Assembly: GCF_900099655.1 (NCBI RefSeq)
Contig: NZ_FNDC01000005.1
Location: 1 to 64,000, forward strand
Reading direction: 5' to 3'
DNA length: 64,000 bases
From: Planococcus glaciei
Lineage (GTDB): Bacteria; Bacillota; Bacilli; Bacillales_A; Planococcaceae
The notes below the pieces were generated by a model. The model had not been told where the DNA came from. It did not search any database and saw only the letters and a program-made list of their open reading frames with translations. Below are positions 42,811-49,740 of this stretch, piece by piece (within the stretch, counting starts at the first letter, position 1; every line of letters begins with the position of its first letter). A program made the position numbers and the translations under genes.

Positions 42811-42832
42811 GAAACTTTGTTCTCTATTTATG
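42811..42832 (+). promoter_or_regulatory. IclR-type operator before the hydroxylase gene
   Basis: GAAACTTTGTTCTCTATTTAT shares GTTCTCTATTTAT with the gentisate operon operator, in the same place relative to its promoter. Confidence 0.55.
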
Positions 42833-42860
42833 GACTAAGTGTATTCGGGAGGTTTTCTAA

Positions 42861-44060
42861 ATGACAAAAGTAAGCGATATCATTGTAGTGGGTGGAGGAA
42901 TTGGAGGTTTGGCGACAGCGCTTTCAATCGTACAGCGCACAGATAAAACCGTAGCAGTCTTAGAGCAGGCGCCTGAGTTCGGTGAAGTCGGTGCAGGAAT
43001 TCAGCTGGGGGCAAATGCAATGCATGTGCTTGATCAACTGGGCGTGAAAGAAGAAATCGCAAAAGTGTCGGTCTTTCCGAAGCGTCTTGTGCTGAAAGAT
43101 GTATACACGGCAAAAGAGCTGGCGGTATTGGATTTGACAGAAGGGTTCCAGGATCATTTTAAACAGCCGTATGTGGTATTGCACCGTTCGGACTTGCACC
43201 GCGTCTTGTTTGAAGCGTGCCAAAAGCAAGGCCGCATTTCATTCATGAACAACCAGATCATCCAGACAGTGGAGCAGTCGCCAGAACAAGCAAGCGTTAC
43301 CAACCAAAACGGCGAAACTTATCATGCGGAAGCAGTTGTCGGCGTGGACGGCTTGAAGTCGAATGTCCGGAAACTATTCTCGGATGATGAGCCAATTTGC
43401 TCAGAGTATGTGGCTTACCGTGGAACGATTCCGATTGATGAAATTACAGCAAAAGGCGATATCGCCATGGATGATGTCATCATGTGGGTCGGGCCAAACC
43501 TACACTTGGTGCAGTACCCGGTACGCCGCGGCGAACTTTATAATCAGGTAGTTGTTTTCAAAACCTATGACTATAAGCCGGATGGAGACTGGGGCACACC
43601 GGAAGAAATGGTGGAACGCTTCAAAGGCGCTCATCCATTAGTAGAAAAAGCCTTGGAATTTATCTCCACACAATTCCGGTGGGGCATGTTTGATCGCCTG
43701 CCGATTGAAAACTGGACAGAAGGCAATGTGACTTTACTGGGAGATGCAGCGCATCCAATGCTGCAGTACTTGGCGCAGGGGGCAGCACAGGCTCTTGAAG
43801 ATGCATACGTTTTAGGGGAAGCGCTGGAAACGGAAGCTACTTATAATGAAGCTTTCATGAAATATCAAGAGGAGAGATTGCCGCGCAGTGCGATGGTCCA
43901 AACATCAGCACGCAAATGGGGAGAAATCATCCATGCAGAAGATGAAATCACAACACTCTTGCGCAATACAATTTTCAACCAGCACAAGGATACCAATTAT
44001 GAAGTGGCCGATTTCCTATACAACTACTTCAATGTCCGCAAAAACGAAGTAAAAGCGTAA
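42861..44060 (+). CDS. 3-hydroxybenzoate 6-hydroxylase-like FAD monooxygenase
   Basis: 399 residues of class A flavin hydroxylase. GGGIGGLATA is near residues 11-20, the DG motif is VVGVDGLKSNVRK, and the GD motif is VTLLGDAAHPMLQYLAQGAAQALEDA near 290-315. The QYLAQGAAQALEDA form is typical of 3-hydroxybenzoate 6-hydroxylases, which use NADH and O2 to make gentisate. Gentisate dioxygenase and the ring-fission enzymes nearby make this assignment stronger than salicylate hydroxylase. GGGAGGTT precedes ATG 42861. Confidence 0.88.
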   Translation: MTKVSDIIVVGGGIGGLATALSIVQRTDKTVAVLEQAPEFGEVGAGIQLGANAMHVLDQLGVKEEIAKVSVFPKRLVLKDVYTAKELAVLDLTEGFQDHFKQPYVVLHRSDLHRVLFEACQKQGRISFMNNQIIQTVEQSPEQASVTNQNGETYHAEAVVGVDGLKSNVRKLFSDDEPICSEYVAYRGTIPIDEITAKGDIAMDDVIMWVGPNLHLVQYPVRRGELYNQVVVFKTYDYKPDGDWGTPEEMVERFKGAHPLVEKALEFISTQFRWGMFDRLPIENWTEGNVTLLGDAAHPMLQYLAQGAAQALEDAYVLGEALETEATYNEAFMKYQEERLPRSAMVQTSARKWGEIIHAEDEITTLLRNTIFNQHKDTNYEVADFLYNYFNVRKNEVKA

Positions 44061-44070
44061 AGAAATAAAA

Positions 44071-44104
44071 AAAGAGAAAGAGGGGGTTACTCCTCTTTCT
44101 CTTT
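44071..44104. terminator. Bidirectional terminator between hydroxylase and second IclR gene
   Basis: The perfect 13-bp stem AAAGAGAAAGAGG with CCTCTTTCTCTTT has the minus-strand IclR stop codon (44087) in its loop. It serves the plus-strand hydroxylase gene and possibly the IclR transcript. Confidence 0.7.
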
Positions 44105-44848
44105 GTATCCATATATGGCAGACATTTCTTTGCTCATGGCAAGAATGCTTTGAATGATTTCTGAATCCCGTTCATGTGGAACGTCTTCGGAGAAGCCGAC
44201 AACCGAAAAAGCGCCGACCAGTTCGCGTTTGAAGTTAAGGATCGGGAAACCGAGAGACGATACATGGCGTACAAGCGGTTCATAGGAGTATGTAAATTGA
44301 TTTTCCCTTATTTGTTTCAGCTCATGCTGAAACTTGGAAATGTCAAAACCTTCAATGGTTTGCTGTTCGCGTTCAATCCAGTTGGTCATCTCCAGTGAAT
44401 TTGCATAAGCAGCGAAAATTTTTCCGGATGCTGAAGACATTGGCAGTTTGGTGCCGACTTGTGCACCGATGTTCAATCCGTAATTGGTGTTCCAAATATT
44501 GGTGATGACTGGTCCGTCATTAACCCATGTGGCAAAGAGCGTTGTCATACTGCTAAGTTTGCTGATTTCTTTGAAATAAGGCGTCAGCCGGCCGACAAAA
44601 TCAGCATTTTGCGAAGCGGCATTGCCGTACTCCAAAAACTTATAGCCGAGCGAATAAGCGCCGCGTTTATGGTCGCGATACAATAAATCCATTTGCGTCA
44701 GGGTGTTCAAGTATTTGTATAAATTGCTTTTGGAAATGCCCGTTGCTTCCTGGATATCGGAAAACTTCAGCGGAAGATCACTTTGGGCAACGGCATCAAT
44801 GATCTGGATTCCCAGTGCTAACGAGCCGATTGTCGAATTGCTGGACAT
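44087..44848 (-). CDS. IclR family transcriptional regulator (second copy)
   Basis: 253 residues: a winged helix (SLALGIQIIDAVAQSDLPLKFSDIQEATGISKSNLYKYLNTLTQMDLL) and an IclR effector domain (VRHVSSLGFPILNFKRELVGAF). It is a diverged paralogue of the copy at 41933. The frame extends to 44881, but GAGAGG about ten bases before ATG 44848 favours MSSNSTIG. It is divergent from the DinB-fold gene, with the dyad CGGTT-TAC-AACCG between them. Confidence 0.88.
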   Translation of the reverse strand: MSSNSTIGSLALGIQIIDAVAQSDLPLKFSDIQEATGISKSNLYKYLNTLTQMDLLYRDHKRGAYSLGYKFLEYGNAASQNADFVGRLTPYFKEISKLSSMTTLFATWVNDGPVITNIWNTNYGLNIGAQVGTKLPMSSASGKIFAAYANSLEMTNWIEREQQTIEGFDISKFQHELKQIRENQFTYSYEPLVRHVSSLGFPILNFKRELVGAFSVVGFSEDVPHERDSEIIQSILAMSKEMSAIYGYKEKEE

Positions 44849-44895
44849 GAAATTCATTCCTCTCTTTGTGCTTTGTTGCAACGCAAAACAAATAA

Positions 44896-44908
44896 CGGTT
44901 TACAACCG
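44896..44908. promoter_or_regulatory. Dyad between the second IclR gene and the DinB gene
   Basis: CGGTT-TAC-AACCG is a perfect 5-bp inverted repeat around three bases, just before the DinB ribosome binding site. It could be the operator of the divergent IclR protein. Confidence 0.4.
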
Positions 44909-44928
44909 GAACTAAGGAGTATTTTACA

Positions 44929-45438
44929 GTGACTATTGAAAAATTGAAAGAAAGTTCAACAAACATCAAATCCACAATCAACCAAATGGTTAGCCTGTTG
45001 GAAACGACAGAAACAAGCTTATTGTATAAGAAGCCTTCTGTAGAAGAATGGTCGGTTATGCAAATTGCAAACCATGTCATTGAAGCAGTAGAATTCTGGG
45101 CTGCTGATCTCGAAGCTCTGCTTATTGTTCCGGGTGCAAAATGGGGGCGCAATCATGAGCACGTAAGGCGTTTAGCGGCTGTTGAAGAAAAACAAGTTAA
45201 AGCTGTTTCAAAAGACGAAGTTGTTCTGTGGCTGCAATCCCTGGTTCCTTTAACAGAAGATGCATTCGAGAAAGTACAAGCGGAAGACTTGGAGAAAACG
45301 GCGCCAAGCTACAACCCGAACTTCGATGGCAAACCCTTGTCATTCCTGATTGACCATCTGATTGTGAAGCACATTGAAGGCCATTTGGGCCAGATGGAAC
45401 GCCATTTGGCAAAAGTGCAAACCGAAGCCGTTAAGTAA
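44929..45438 (+). CDS. DinB-fold protein, candidate bacillithiol-dependent maleylpyruvate isomerase
   Basis: 169 residues of four-helix DinB fold with the metal-binding His triad visible: His49 (QIANHVIEA), His148 and His152 (VKHIEGHLGQ). DinB-fold proteins include the mycothiol-dependent maleylpyruvate isomerase of actinobacteria and bacillithiol transferases of Bacillota. The gentisate route here has a dioxygenase and a hydrolase but no glutathione-type isomerase, so this gene can fill that step. The start is GTG 44929, with AAGGAG nine bases before. The family name is firm, and the isomerase role is inferred from context. Confidence 0.8.
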   Translation: MTIEKLKESSTNIKSTINQMVSLLETTETSLLYKKPSVEEWSVMQIANHVIEAVEFWAADLEALLIVPGAKWGRNHEHVRRLAAVEEKQVKAVSKDEVVLWLQSLVPLTEDAFEKVQAEDLEKTAPSYNPNFDGKPLSFLIDHLIVKHIEGHLGQMERHLAKVQTEAVK

Positions 45439-45444
45439 AGCCAT

Positions 45445-45482
45445 TTTAAAAGCACAGGAGAAATCGCTCCTGTGCTTTTAAA
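45445..45482 (+). terminator. Terminator of the DinB gene
   Basis: The perfect 16-bp stem TTTAAAAGCACAGGAG with CTCCTGTGCTTTTAAA has a six-base loop. The T content is inside the stem. Confidence 0.85.
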
Positions 45483-45625
45483 TTTGTGGTGAAAATTCAG
45501 CAGACTAGCCTTTATTCTCTGCAAACGGTTGTTTACGGATCCCCTTTCCATCACCCTTCACAAATTGACAACCCCAATCGGAATCGGTATATTAGGTGGC
45601 GAAGAAGTTGATTGGAGTGAATCGT

Positions 45626-46060
45626 TTGAGTCCGAACTCTGAATTGCAAAATTTAGATTTGATAGATTTATTGAGTGAGCGCCATAGCTTAGTGCGCGGA
45701 ATCTCGGAGAAAGCCTGGAACAGCCAAAGTGATATCTACATTTCCAACTCGGAATGGTATATCATGGCGAGGATTTACAAAAAGCAGCCGACCATTTCCC
45801 ATATCAACAAGACAGTGGAAATTTCCCGGCAGGCGATACATAAATTCATTAAAAACCTGGAAGCTAAAGGATTAGTGGAAATCAACAATGTAGAAAACAA
45901 CAAAAAGGAAAAATGGCTTCAGCTGACGGCGCTGGGCGAAGAATGCTACGAGAAAAATGAAGCGTTGAAAGCCGGGCTCGAAAAAAGAATCGTGGATGCA
46001 ATCGGTTTAGAGCAAGTGAAAGCTCTCAAAGACATTTTAAAATTGGATTGGAGCATCTGA
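45626..46060 (+). CDS. MarR-like winged-helix transcriptional regulator
   Basis: About 144 residues. The winged helix is visible as SNSEWYIMARIYKKQPTISHINKTVEISRQAIHKFIKNLEAKGLVEI, followed by a KEKWLQLTALGEECYEKN wing, and helices at both ends provide dimerisation. GGAG eight bases before TTG 45626 suggests that start, and GTG 45596 would add ten residues. It stands alone between the gentisate region and the oxidase genes. Its target is unknown. Confidence 0.8.
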   Translation: MSPNSELQNLDLIDLLSERHSLVRGISEKAWNSQSDIYISNSEWYIMARIYKKQPTISHINKTVEISRQAIHKFIKNLEAKGLVEINNVENNKKEKWLQLTALGEECYEKNEALKAGLEKRIVDAIGLEQVKALKDILKLDWSI

Positions 46061-46118
46061 ATCCCTCAATGGAAAAATTATTGGCCGGCTAATGTTTCGA
46101 GAAAACGAATGGAGTTGA

Positions 46119-46158
46119 AAAACACGAAAAGCCCTTAAGTGCGCTTTTCGTGTTTTTT
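46119..46158. terminator. Bidirectional terminator between MarR and heme-copper enzyme genes
   Basis: The perfect 12-bp stem AACACGAAAAGC with GCTTTTCGTGTT has T6 after it on the plus strand and T5 on the minus strand. Confidence 0.88.
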
Positions 46159-46190
46159 GTGATGGAATCAAATGAACGCCTTTTTTGGGC

Positions 46191-47888
46191 CTAAGGCATT
46201 AGGAATGGAGGTGAACCCGGATTATGGCCGGTAGAGAAATTCCATAGCGGGATGACATAGGCAATGGCAATCGAAAGGAACGCCAATGTCACCCAAATGG
46301 ACCAGCGATCCATAAAGAGCGGTGAGCGGTCTTTTTCATTGTAATCTTCGCCAATGGGAAATTCCGTTTTTCCTTTTGGTGCGAAAAAGGCGAGCTGCAC
46401 CCAAATATAGATCAGCAAAAGAATCCCGATAAACAGAATGACTCCGCCCATCGCCATGATGGTTTCGTATATCGCCCATCCCGAAGCTTCGCTGTGATTA
46501 TTATAAGTAGTGTTCGCGGTTCGGCGAGGGCTTCCCAAAAGCCCATTGGCATGCATGGCGCCTGACATGAGAAGCATGCCGCTTGCCCATATGATCGTCT
46601 GGGCGATCGCCAGTTTATTGAGTGTCTTTGTCATCGTTCTTCCGGTCAGAAACGGAATCAGCCAGTAGGATACGCCGAAAAACGTCAGCATAACGGTCGT
46701 GCCAACGGTCAAATGCAAATGGCCGGTTACCCAGATGGAATTGTGGACAACTTGGTTGACCTGGTTGCTGGCATTGATGATTCCGCCGAGCCCCGCAGGG
46801 ATGAAAGCGAACATCGCGACAATCAAAGCAAAGAAACGGGCATCCCTCCATGGCAAGACCTTCCACCAGCCTAGCAAACTGGTGATGCCTTTTGATCGGC
46901 CGGCCCGTTCCATCGTTGCGAGCATTGCAAAAGCGGTCATGAGAGAAGGGAAGATGATCATGAACGTTTGGATGACATGCAGGAATTTCAGCTCAACCGA
47001 CAAGCCGGGATCAAGAATCTGGTGATGGAAGCCGCCGGGTACGTTGGCGACCACCAGGATGACAACTGCGACCCGTGCCAGGGAATCGCTGAAGATCTTT
47101 CCGCCGATGATTTTCGGCATCGAAACGTACCAGGCAGAAATTGATGTCAGCATCCAGATGTTGACGAGTGTATGGCCGAACGCCCAGAAAAGGGTCCGCC
47201 CGATCATCGGATCGATTGTCGGCACCCAGCCGAACGCCCATGGAATGACCATGCCGACCACAAACACCGCAATAAAAAGCGATGCCAATACCCATAGCAC
47301 AAATACGGCATTGGCGAAAAAGGCAAAAAGCGGAGTGAGCTGCCCCGGATTCTGCTTGCGCCAGCTTTGGTACGTGATAAACATGCCGACGCAGTTCAGG
47401 AGGATGCCTACTACAAGAAGCGCCAAGCCGACATAGAACCAGGGGTTGGCCTGCATCGGCGTGTAGAACGTATAAAGAACATTGGCTTTGCCGGAAAGAA
47501 TGAAAAATGCAGCAATCGCTGTGCCAAGCGCCATCAGCCCGAACCCTGTCCAGCCGAAAGCGATGGTTTTAGGAGCCAGGCCGCCAAGCACCCGTGAAGT
47601 ACCGGCATATAAGTAGCCGATGCTGAAAAAAGAACTGAGAACCAAAACTAGAAGAACGCCGTGCGCCGTCAATAAAGCGTAATAGCTGATCCAGGAAGGG
47701 AGTTCCAGAAAGCCGCTGCGGACGAAGCCTTGCAGCAAACCGGCAATTCCGCCGAGCAATAAAGCAGCAAAGGCGATGAATAAGTTAGCCATCGATAAGC
47801 GGAAATCCCGTCTGGGAATGCCGGCCACCAAATCCGCGTCCACTGCTTTTCCTTTGTGAAGGGCCGATGCATCGGTCAAGTGCGTCAT
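46191..47888 (-). CDS. B-family (ba3-type) heme-copper oxidase catalytic subunit with Asn at the active-site Tyr position; possible Cu(A)-type NO reductase
   Basis: 565 residues with about 13-14 helices. Heme and copper ligands are present: low-spin His76 (LLTAHGVLL), CuB His239 (WAFGHTLV), His288-His289 (GFHHQ), and heme His390 and His392 (WVTGHLHLTVG). The residue four after His239, which is the His-cross-linked Tyr in oxygen reductases (GHPxVY), is Asn243 here. Loss of this Tyr is seen in NO-reducing members, including the CbaA-type Cu(A) NO reductase described from Bacillus azotoformans. NO reduction is therefore likely but inferred. It follows the subunit II gene after about 20 bases. 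Confidence 0.85.
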   Translation of the reverse strand: MTHLTDASALHKGKAVDADLVAGIPRRDFRLSMANLFIAFAALLLGGIAGLLQGFVRSGFLELPSWISYYALLTAHGVLLVLVLSSFFSIGYLYAGTSRVLGGLAPKTIAFGWTGFGLMALGTAIAAFFILSGKANVLYTFYTPMQANPWFYVGLALLVVGILLNCVGMFITYQSWRKQNPGQLTPLFAFFANAVFVLWVLASLFIAVFVVGMVIPWAFGWVPTIDPMIGRTLFWAFGHTLVNIWMLTSISAWYVSMPKIIGGKIFSDSLARVAVVILVVANVPGGFHHQILDPGLSVELKFLHVIQTFMIIFPSLMTAFAMLATMERAGRSKGITSLLGWWKVLPWRDARFFALIVAMFAFIPAGLGGIINASNQVNQVVHNSIWVTGHLHLTVGTTVMLTFFGVSYWLIPFLTGRTMTKTLNKLAIAQTIIWASGMLLMSGAMHANGLLGSPRRTANTTYNNHSEASGWAIYETIMAMGGVILFIGILLLIYIWVQLAFFAPKGKTEFPIGEDYNEKDRSPLFMDRWSIWVTLAFLSIAIAYVIPLWNFSTGHNPGSPPFLMP

Positions 47889-47909
47889 TTTTTCCCCTAC
47901 TTTCTTTTA

Positions 47910-48377
47910 TTAGTTGACAGTGATGGTGCTGGCCATGTATTCGTGGCCAAGGCCGCAGTATTCATTGCAAAGAATCAAATATTCACCCGGCTCATCGAAT
48001 GTATGGCTTACTTTTGAAATGTGTCCAGGCACCACCATCACATTGACATTCGTGTCGGTGATTTTAAAGCCGTGCGTCACATCAGGGGAGGCGAGAGTGA
48101 AATGGACGGTAGCTCCGGCCGGGATTTCCAAATCTCCGGGCTGGAAAGCGAACATCTCAGAAATGATGGCAATTTCATATTCGTTCTCGCCGATTTCCTT
48201 CAATCCCGCGTCTGCAAAAATCTCCGAATCGCGGACCGTTTGCGGGTCAATCGTTTCCGCATGGCTCGGCGGACCCATTTCCAGGAAAAAGGTTTGAATC
48301 GCCAAAATGATCAGGAAAATAAGCAGAATCAAGGAGCCGATGATTAACCAGACTTTTTCATAGCGGTGGATGTGCAT
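47910..48377 (-). CDS. Heme-copper oxidase subunit II with Cu(A) site (CbaB-like)
   Basis: 155 residues: one N-terminal membrane anchor (about 8-32) and an extracellular cupredoxin domain. Cu(A) ligands are His in SPDVTHGFKI and the CNEYCGLGHEYM motif (Cys-x3-Cys-x3-His-x2-Met), so electrons come from a cytochrome c-like donor or directly from quinol. AAAGGAG ten bases before ATG 48377 gives MHIHRYEK. It is transcribed with the subunit 2A gene before it and the catalytic subunit after it. Confidence 0.92.
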   Translation of the reverse strand: MHIHRYEKVWLIIGSLILLIFLIILAIQTFFLEMGPPSHAETIDPQTVRDSEIFADAGLKEIGENEYEIAIISEMFAFQPGDLEIPAGATVHFTLASPDVTHGFKITDTNVNVMVVPGHISKVSHTFDEPGEYLILCNEYCGLGHEYMASTITVN

Positions 48378-48413
48378 AAGCTGAATTCTCCTTTCCACTG
48401 TTTGTTTGGGGTA

Positions 48414-48569
48414 CTAGTTGCGCGACAAAAACAAAAGGAATACACCAGACCAAGCGATAAGCATAAACGCCGCTAAAATAAGAACCGATACAAAAGTGCC
48501 TGCCAACGAAGTTTCCGGAAGGCTGACAGGTTTTTTTTCTTTCTTTTCTTCAGGAGAAGCATTCCTCAT
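48414..48569 (-). CDS. Cytochrome c oxidase subunit 2A-like small membrane protein
   Basis: 51 residues: a charged N-terminus (MRNASPEEKKEKKPVSLPETS) and one membrane helix (LAGTFVSVLILAAFMLIAWSGVFLLFL). This is the size and layout of subunit IIa/2A (CbaD-like) of ba3-type oxidases. AAAGGAGG is placed about eight bases before ATG 48569. It lies 36 bases upstream of the subunit II gene on the same strand, the usual place. The short length makes it easy to miss. Confidence 0.82.
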   Translation of the reverse strand: MRNASPEEKKEKKPVSLPETSLAGTFVSVLILAAFMLIAWSGVFLLFLSRN

Positions 48570-48815
48570 TTTTCGTTCCTCCTTTCGCTGCATGTCTTTT
48601 AGCCAAACTGGATACAGGTTTTCAGCAGGAATATGGTGATAGGAAGTAAAAAGAGCAAAAGTTAACCAATATCAACTTAATTATACTTAATATTCTGATA
48701 ATTGATACTGCTGTAAAAGTAATTGAGTATTTAGTCTTACCTGCAGGTTTACTTTCAACAAGCAAAGGGGCGTGATGGACACAGCAGCAAAGAGTTTTGC
48801 AGAAAGAAATTAAAA

Positions 48816-48977
48816 ATGGATGGAAATTGGACAGAAGAGATGCAAGGAACCGCTAATATTTCAACCTATTCTGAGGGGATCCACATGCTACTGGTCATGT
48901 CGTTAGTGCTCCTTGCCACAGTCATCTTAACGCTCATCATTTCTGTAGAAGGAAGCGAAACGAATGAAAAGAGTTAG
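48816..48977 (+). CDS. Small single-pass membrane peptide, unknown function
   Basis: An open frame of 53 residues with one hydrophobic helix (LLVMSLVLLATVILTLIISV) and a short charged tail. The ATG at 48816 has a weak ribosome binding site, and an internal ATG at 48885 is better placed behind GAGGGG and would give about 30 residues. It is divergent from the heme-copper operon and may be an accessory subunit, but nothing beyond position supports that. Confidence 0.4.
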   Translation: MDGNWTEEMQGTANISTYSEGIHMLLVMSLVLLATVILTLIISVEGSETNEKS

Positions 48978-49011
48978 CGGTGGTTTTAAAAAACTGCCGC
49001 TATCTGCGAAA

Positions 49012-49064
49012 AGAAGAATCCCCCACTCAGGAAGTTAGGCTCCCTGAGTGGGGGATTCTTTGTA
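49012..49064. terminator. Terminator of the CarD-like gene
   Basis: A perfect 17-bp stem (AGAATCCCCCACTCAGG with CCTGAGTGGGGGATTCT) sits between convergent genes. It has a short T-rich tail on the plus strand and TTCTTTTCG on the minus strand. Confidence 0.85.
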
Positions 49065-49568
49065 TTATAGGTTATCGTTGATCAGCTTGGCAGCCAGTGC
49101 ATTGATTTCCTCAAATGTGGTTTCAAGCGAAATCGCCAACTCTTTGAAAAGGATGGCCTGGGCGGTGTTCAATACTTTATGGTCGCGTTCATACAAGTTT
49201 TTGTTTAGCTTTTTCACTTCGATTTTTTTGCGCATGAGCGTATTGACGACCTTGGCGATTTCCCGCCGGTCGCCGGTATTGAGCAAATCAAAAAAGAACG
49301 CTTGCCGCGCATTGGGATTGTCAATCCATTCGAGACCGGGTTCGTTGAAATTCTCAAGCAGCTGCATGGCTTGGTCTTTGTGAAGCATGCCAAGCATTAC
49401 CACTTTATCATTATTGACTGGCGTACTGATTGTGACACGCTGGCTGTTTTCCATGGGATGCAATTTATAGTATTTCTTCGTAATGCCCGAAACGGTTTTT
49501 TCACTGATATCGTCAATTTTGCAAATGCCGTGAGCGGAATAAATAATTAAGTCCCCGATTTTAAACAT
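49065..49568 (-). CDS. CarD family transcriptional regulator
   Basis: 167 residues. The N-terminal CarD/CdnL Tudor-like RNA-polymerase interaction domain begins FKIGDLIIYSAHGICKIDDI and continues through ITKKYYKLHP and VTISTPVNN. A C-terminal helical DNA-contacting domain follows (about 75-165). CarD proteins bind the RNA polymerase beta subunit and stabilise open promoters. The ribosome binding site GGAGGG precedes ATG 49568. It is divergent from the drug exporter gene. Confidence 0.9.
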   Translation of the reverse strand: MFKIGDLIIYSAHGICKIDDISEKTVSGITKKYYKLHPMENSQRVTISTPVNNDKVVMLGMLHKDQAMQLLENFNEPGLEWIDNPNARQAFFFDLLNTGDRREIAKVVNTLMRKKIEVKKLNKNLYERDHKVLNTAQAILFKELAISLETTFEEINALAAKLINDNL

Positions 49569-49625
49569 TTGGCCCTCCTAATACACATTGTCAACTAGAT
49601 TTACAATAACAGAAAAATTAAATAT

Positions 49626-49666
49626 TGTCAACTAAGTTGACATTAAAGAAAAATTTTTGGTATAGT
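49626..49666 (+). promoter_or_regulatory. Promoter and palindromic operator of the DHA2 exporter
   Basis: The palindrome TGTCAACTAAGTTGACA (49626-49642) contains the -35 box TTGACA (49637-49642). TATAGT (49661-49666) follows after 18 bases. A second copy of the half motif, TGTCAACTA, lies at 49589-49597. A repressor bound here would block the exporter gene. No MarR/TetR gene is adjacent, so the regulator is elsewhere. Confidence 0.65.
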
Positions 49667-49740
49667 TAACCAATCGTTCTGCACCTCGAGGGCGGACGCA
49701 TACACCTGCAATCCCAATTTGAATAGAGGAGTTTGAATAA

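Noticed and set aside
48661..48720. Tandem ACTTAAT repeats and a TATAAT upstream of the heme-copper operon as an NsrR or FNR site
   Set aside because: The sequence fits neither consensus well, and the region is generally AT-rich.
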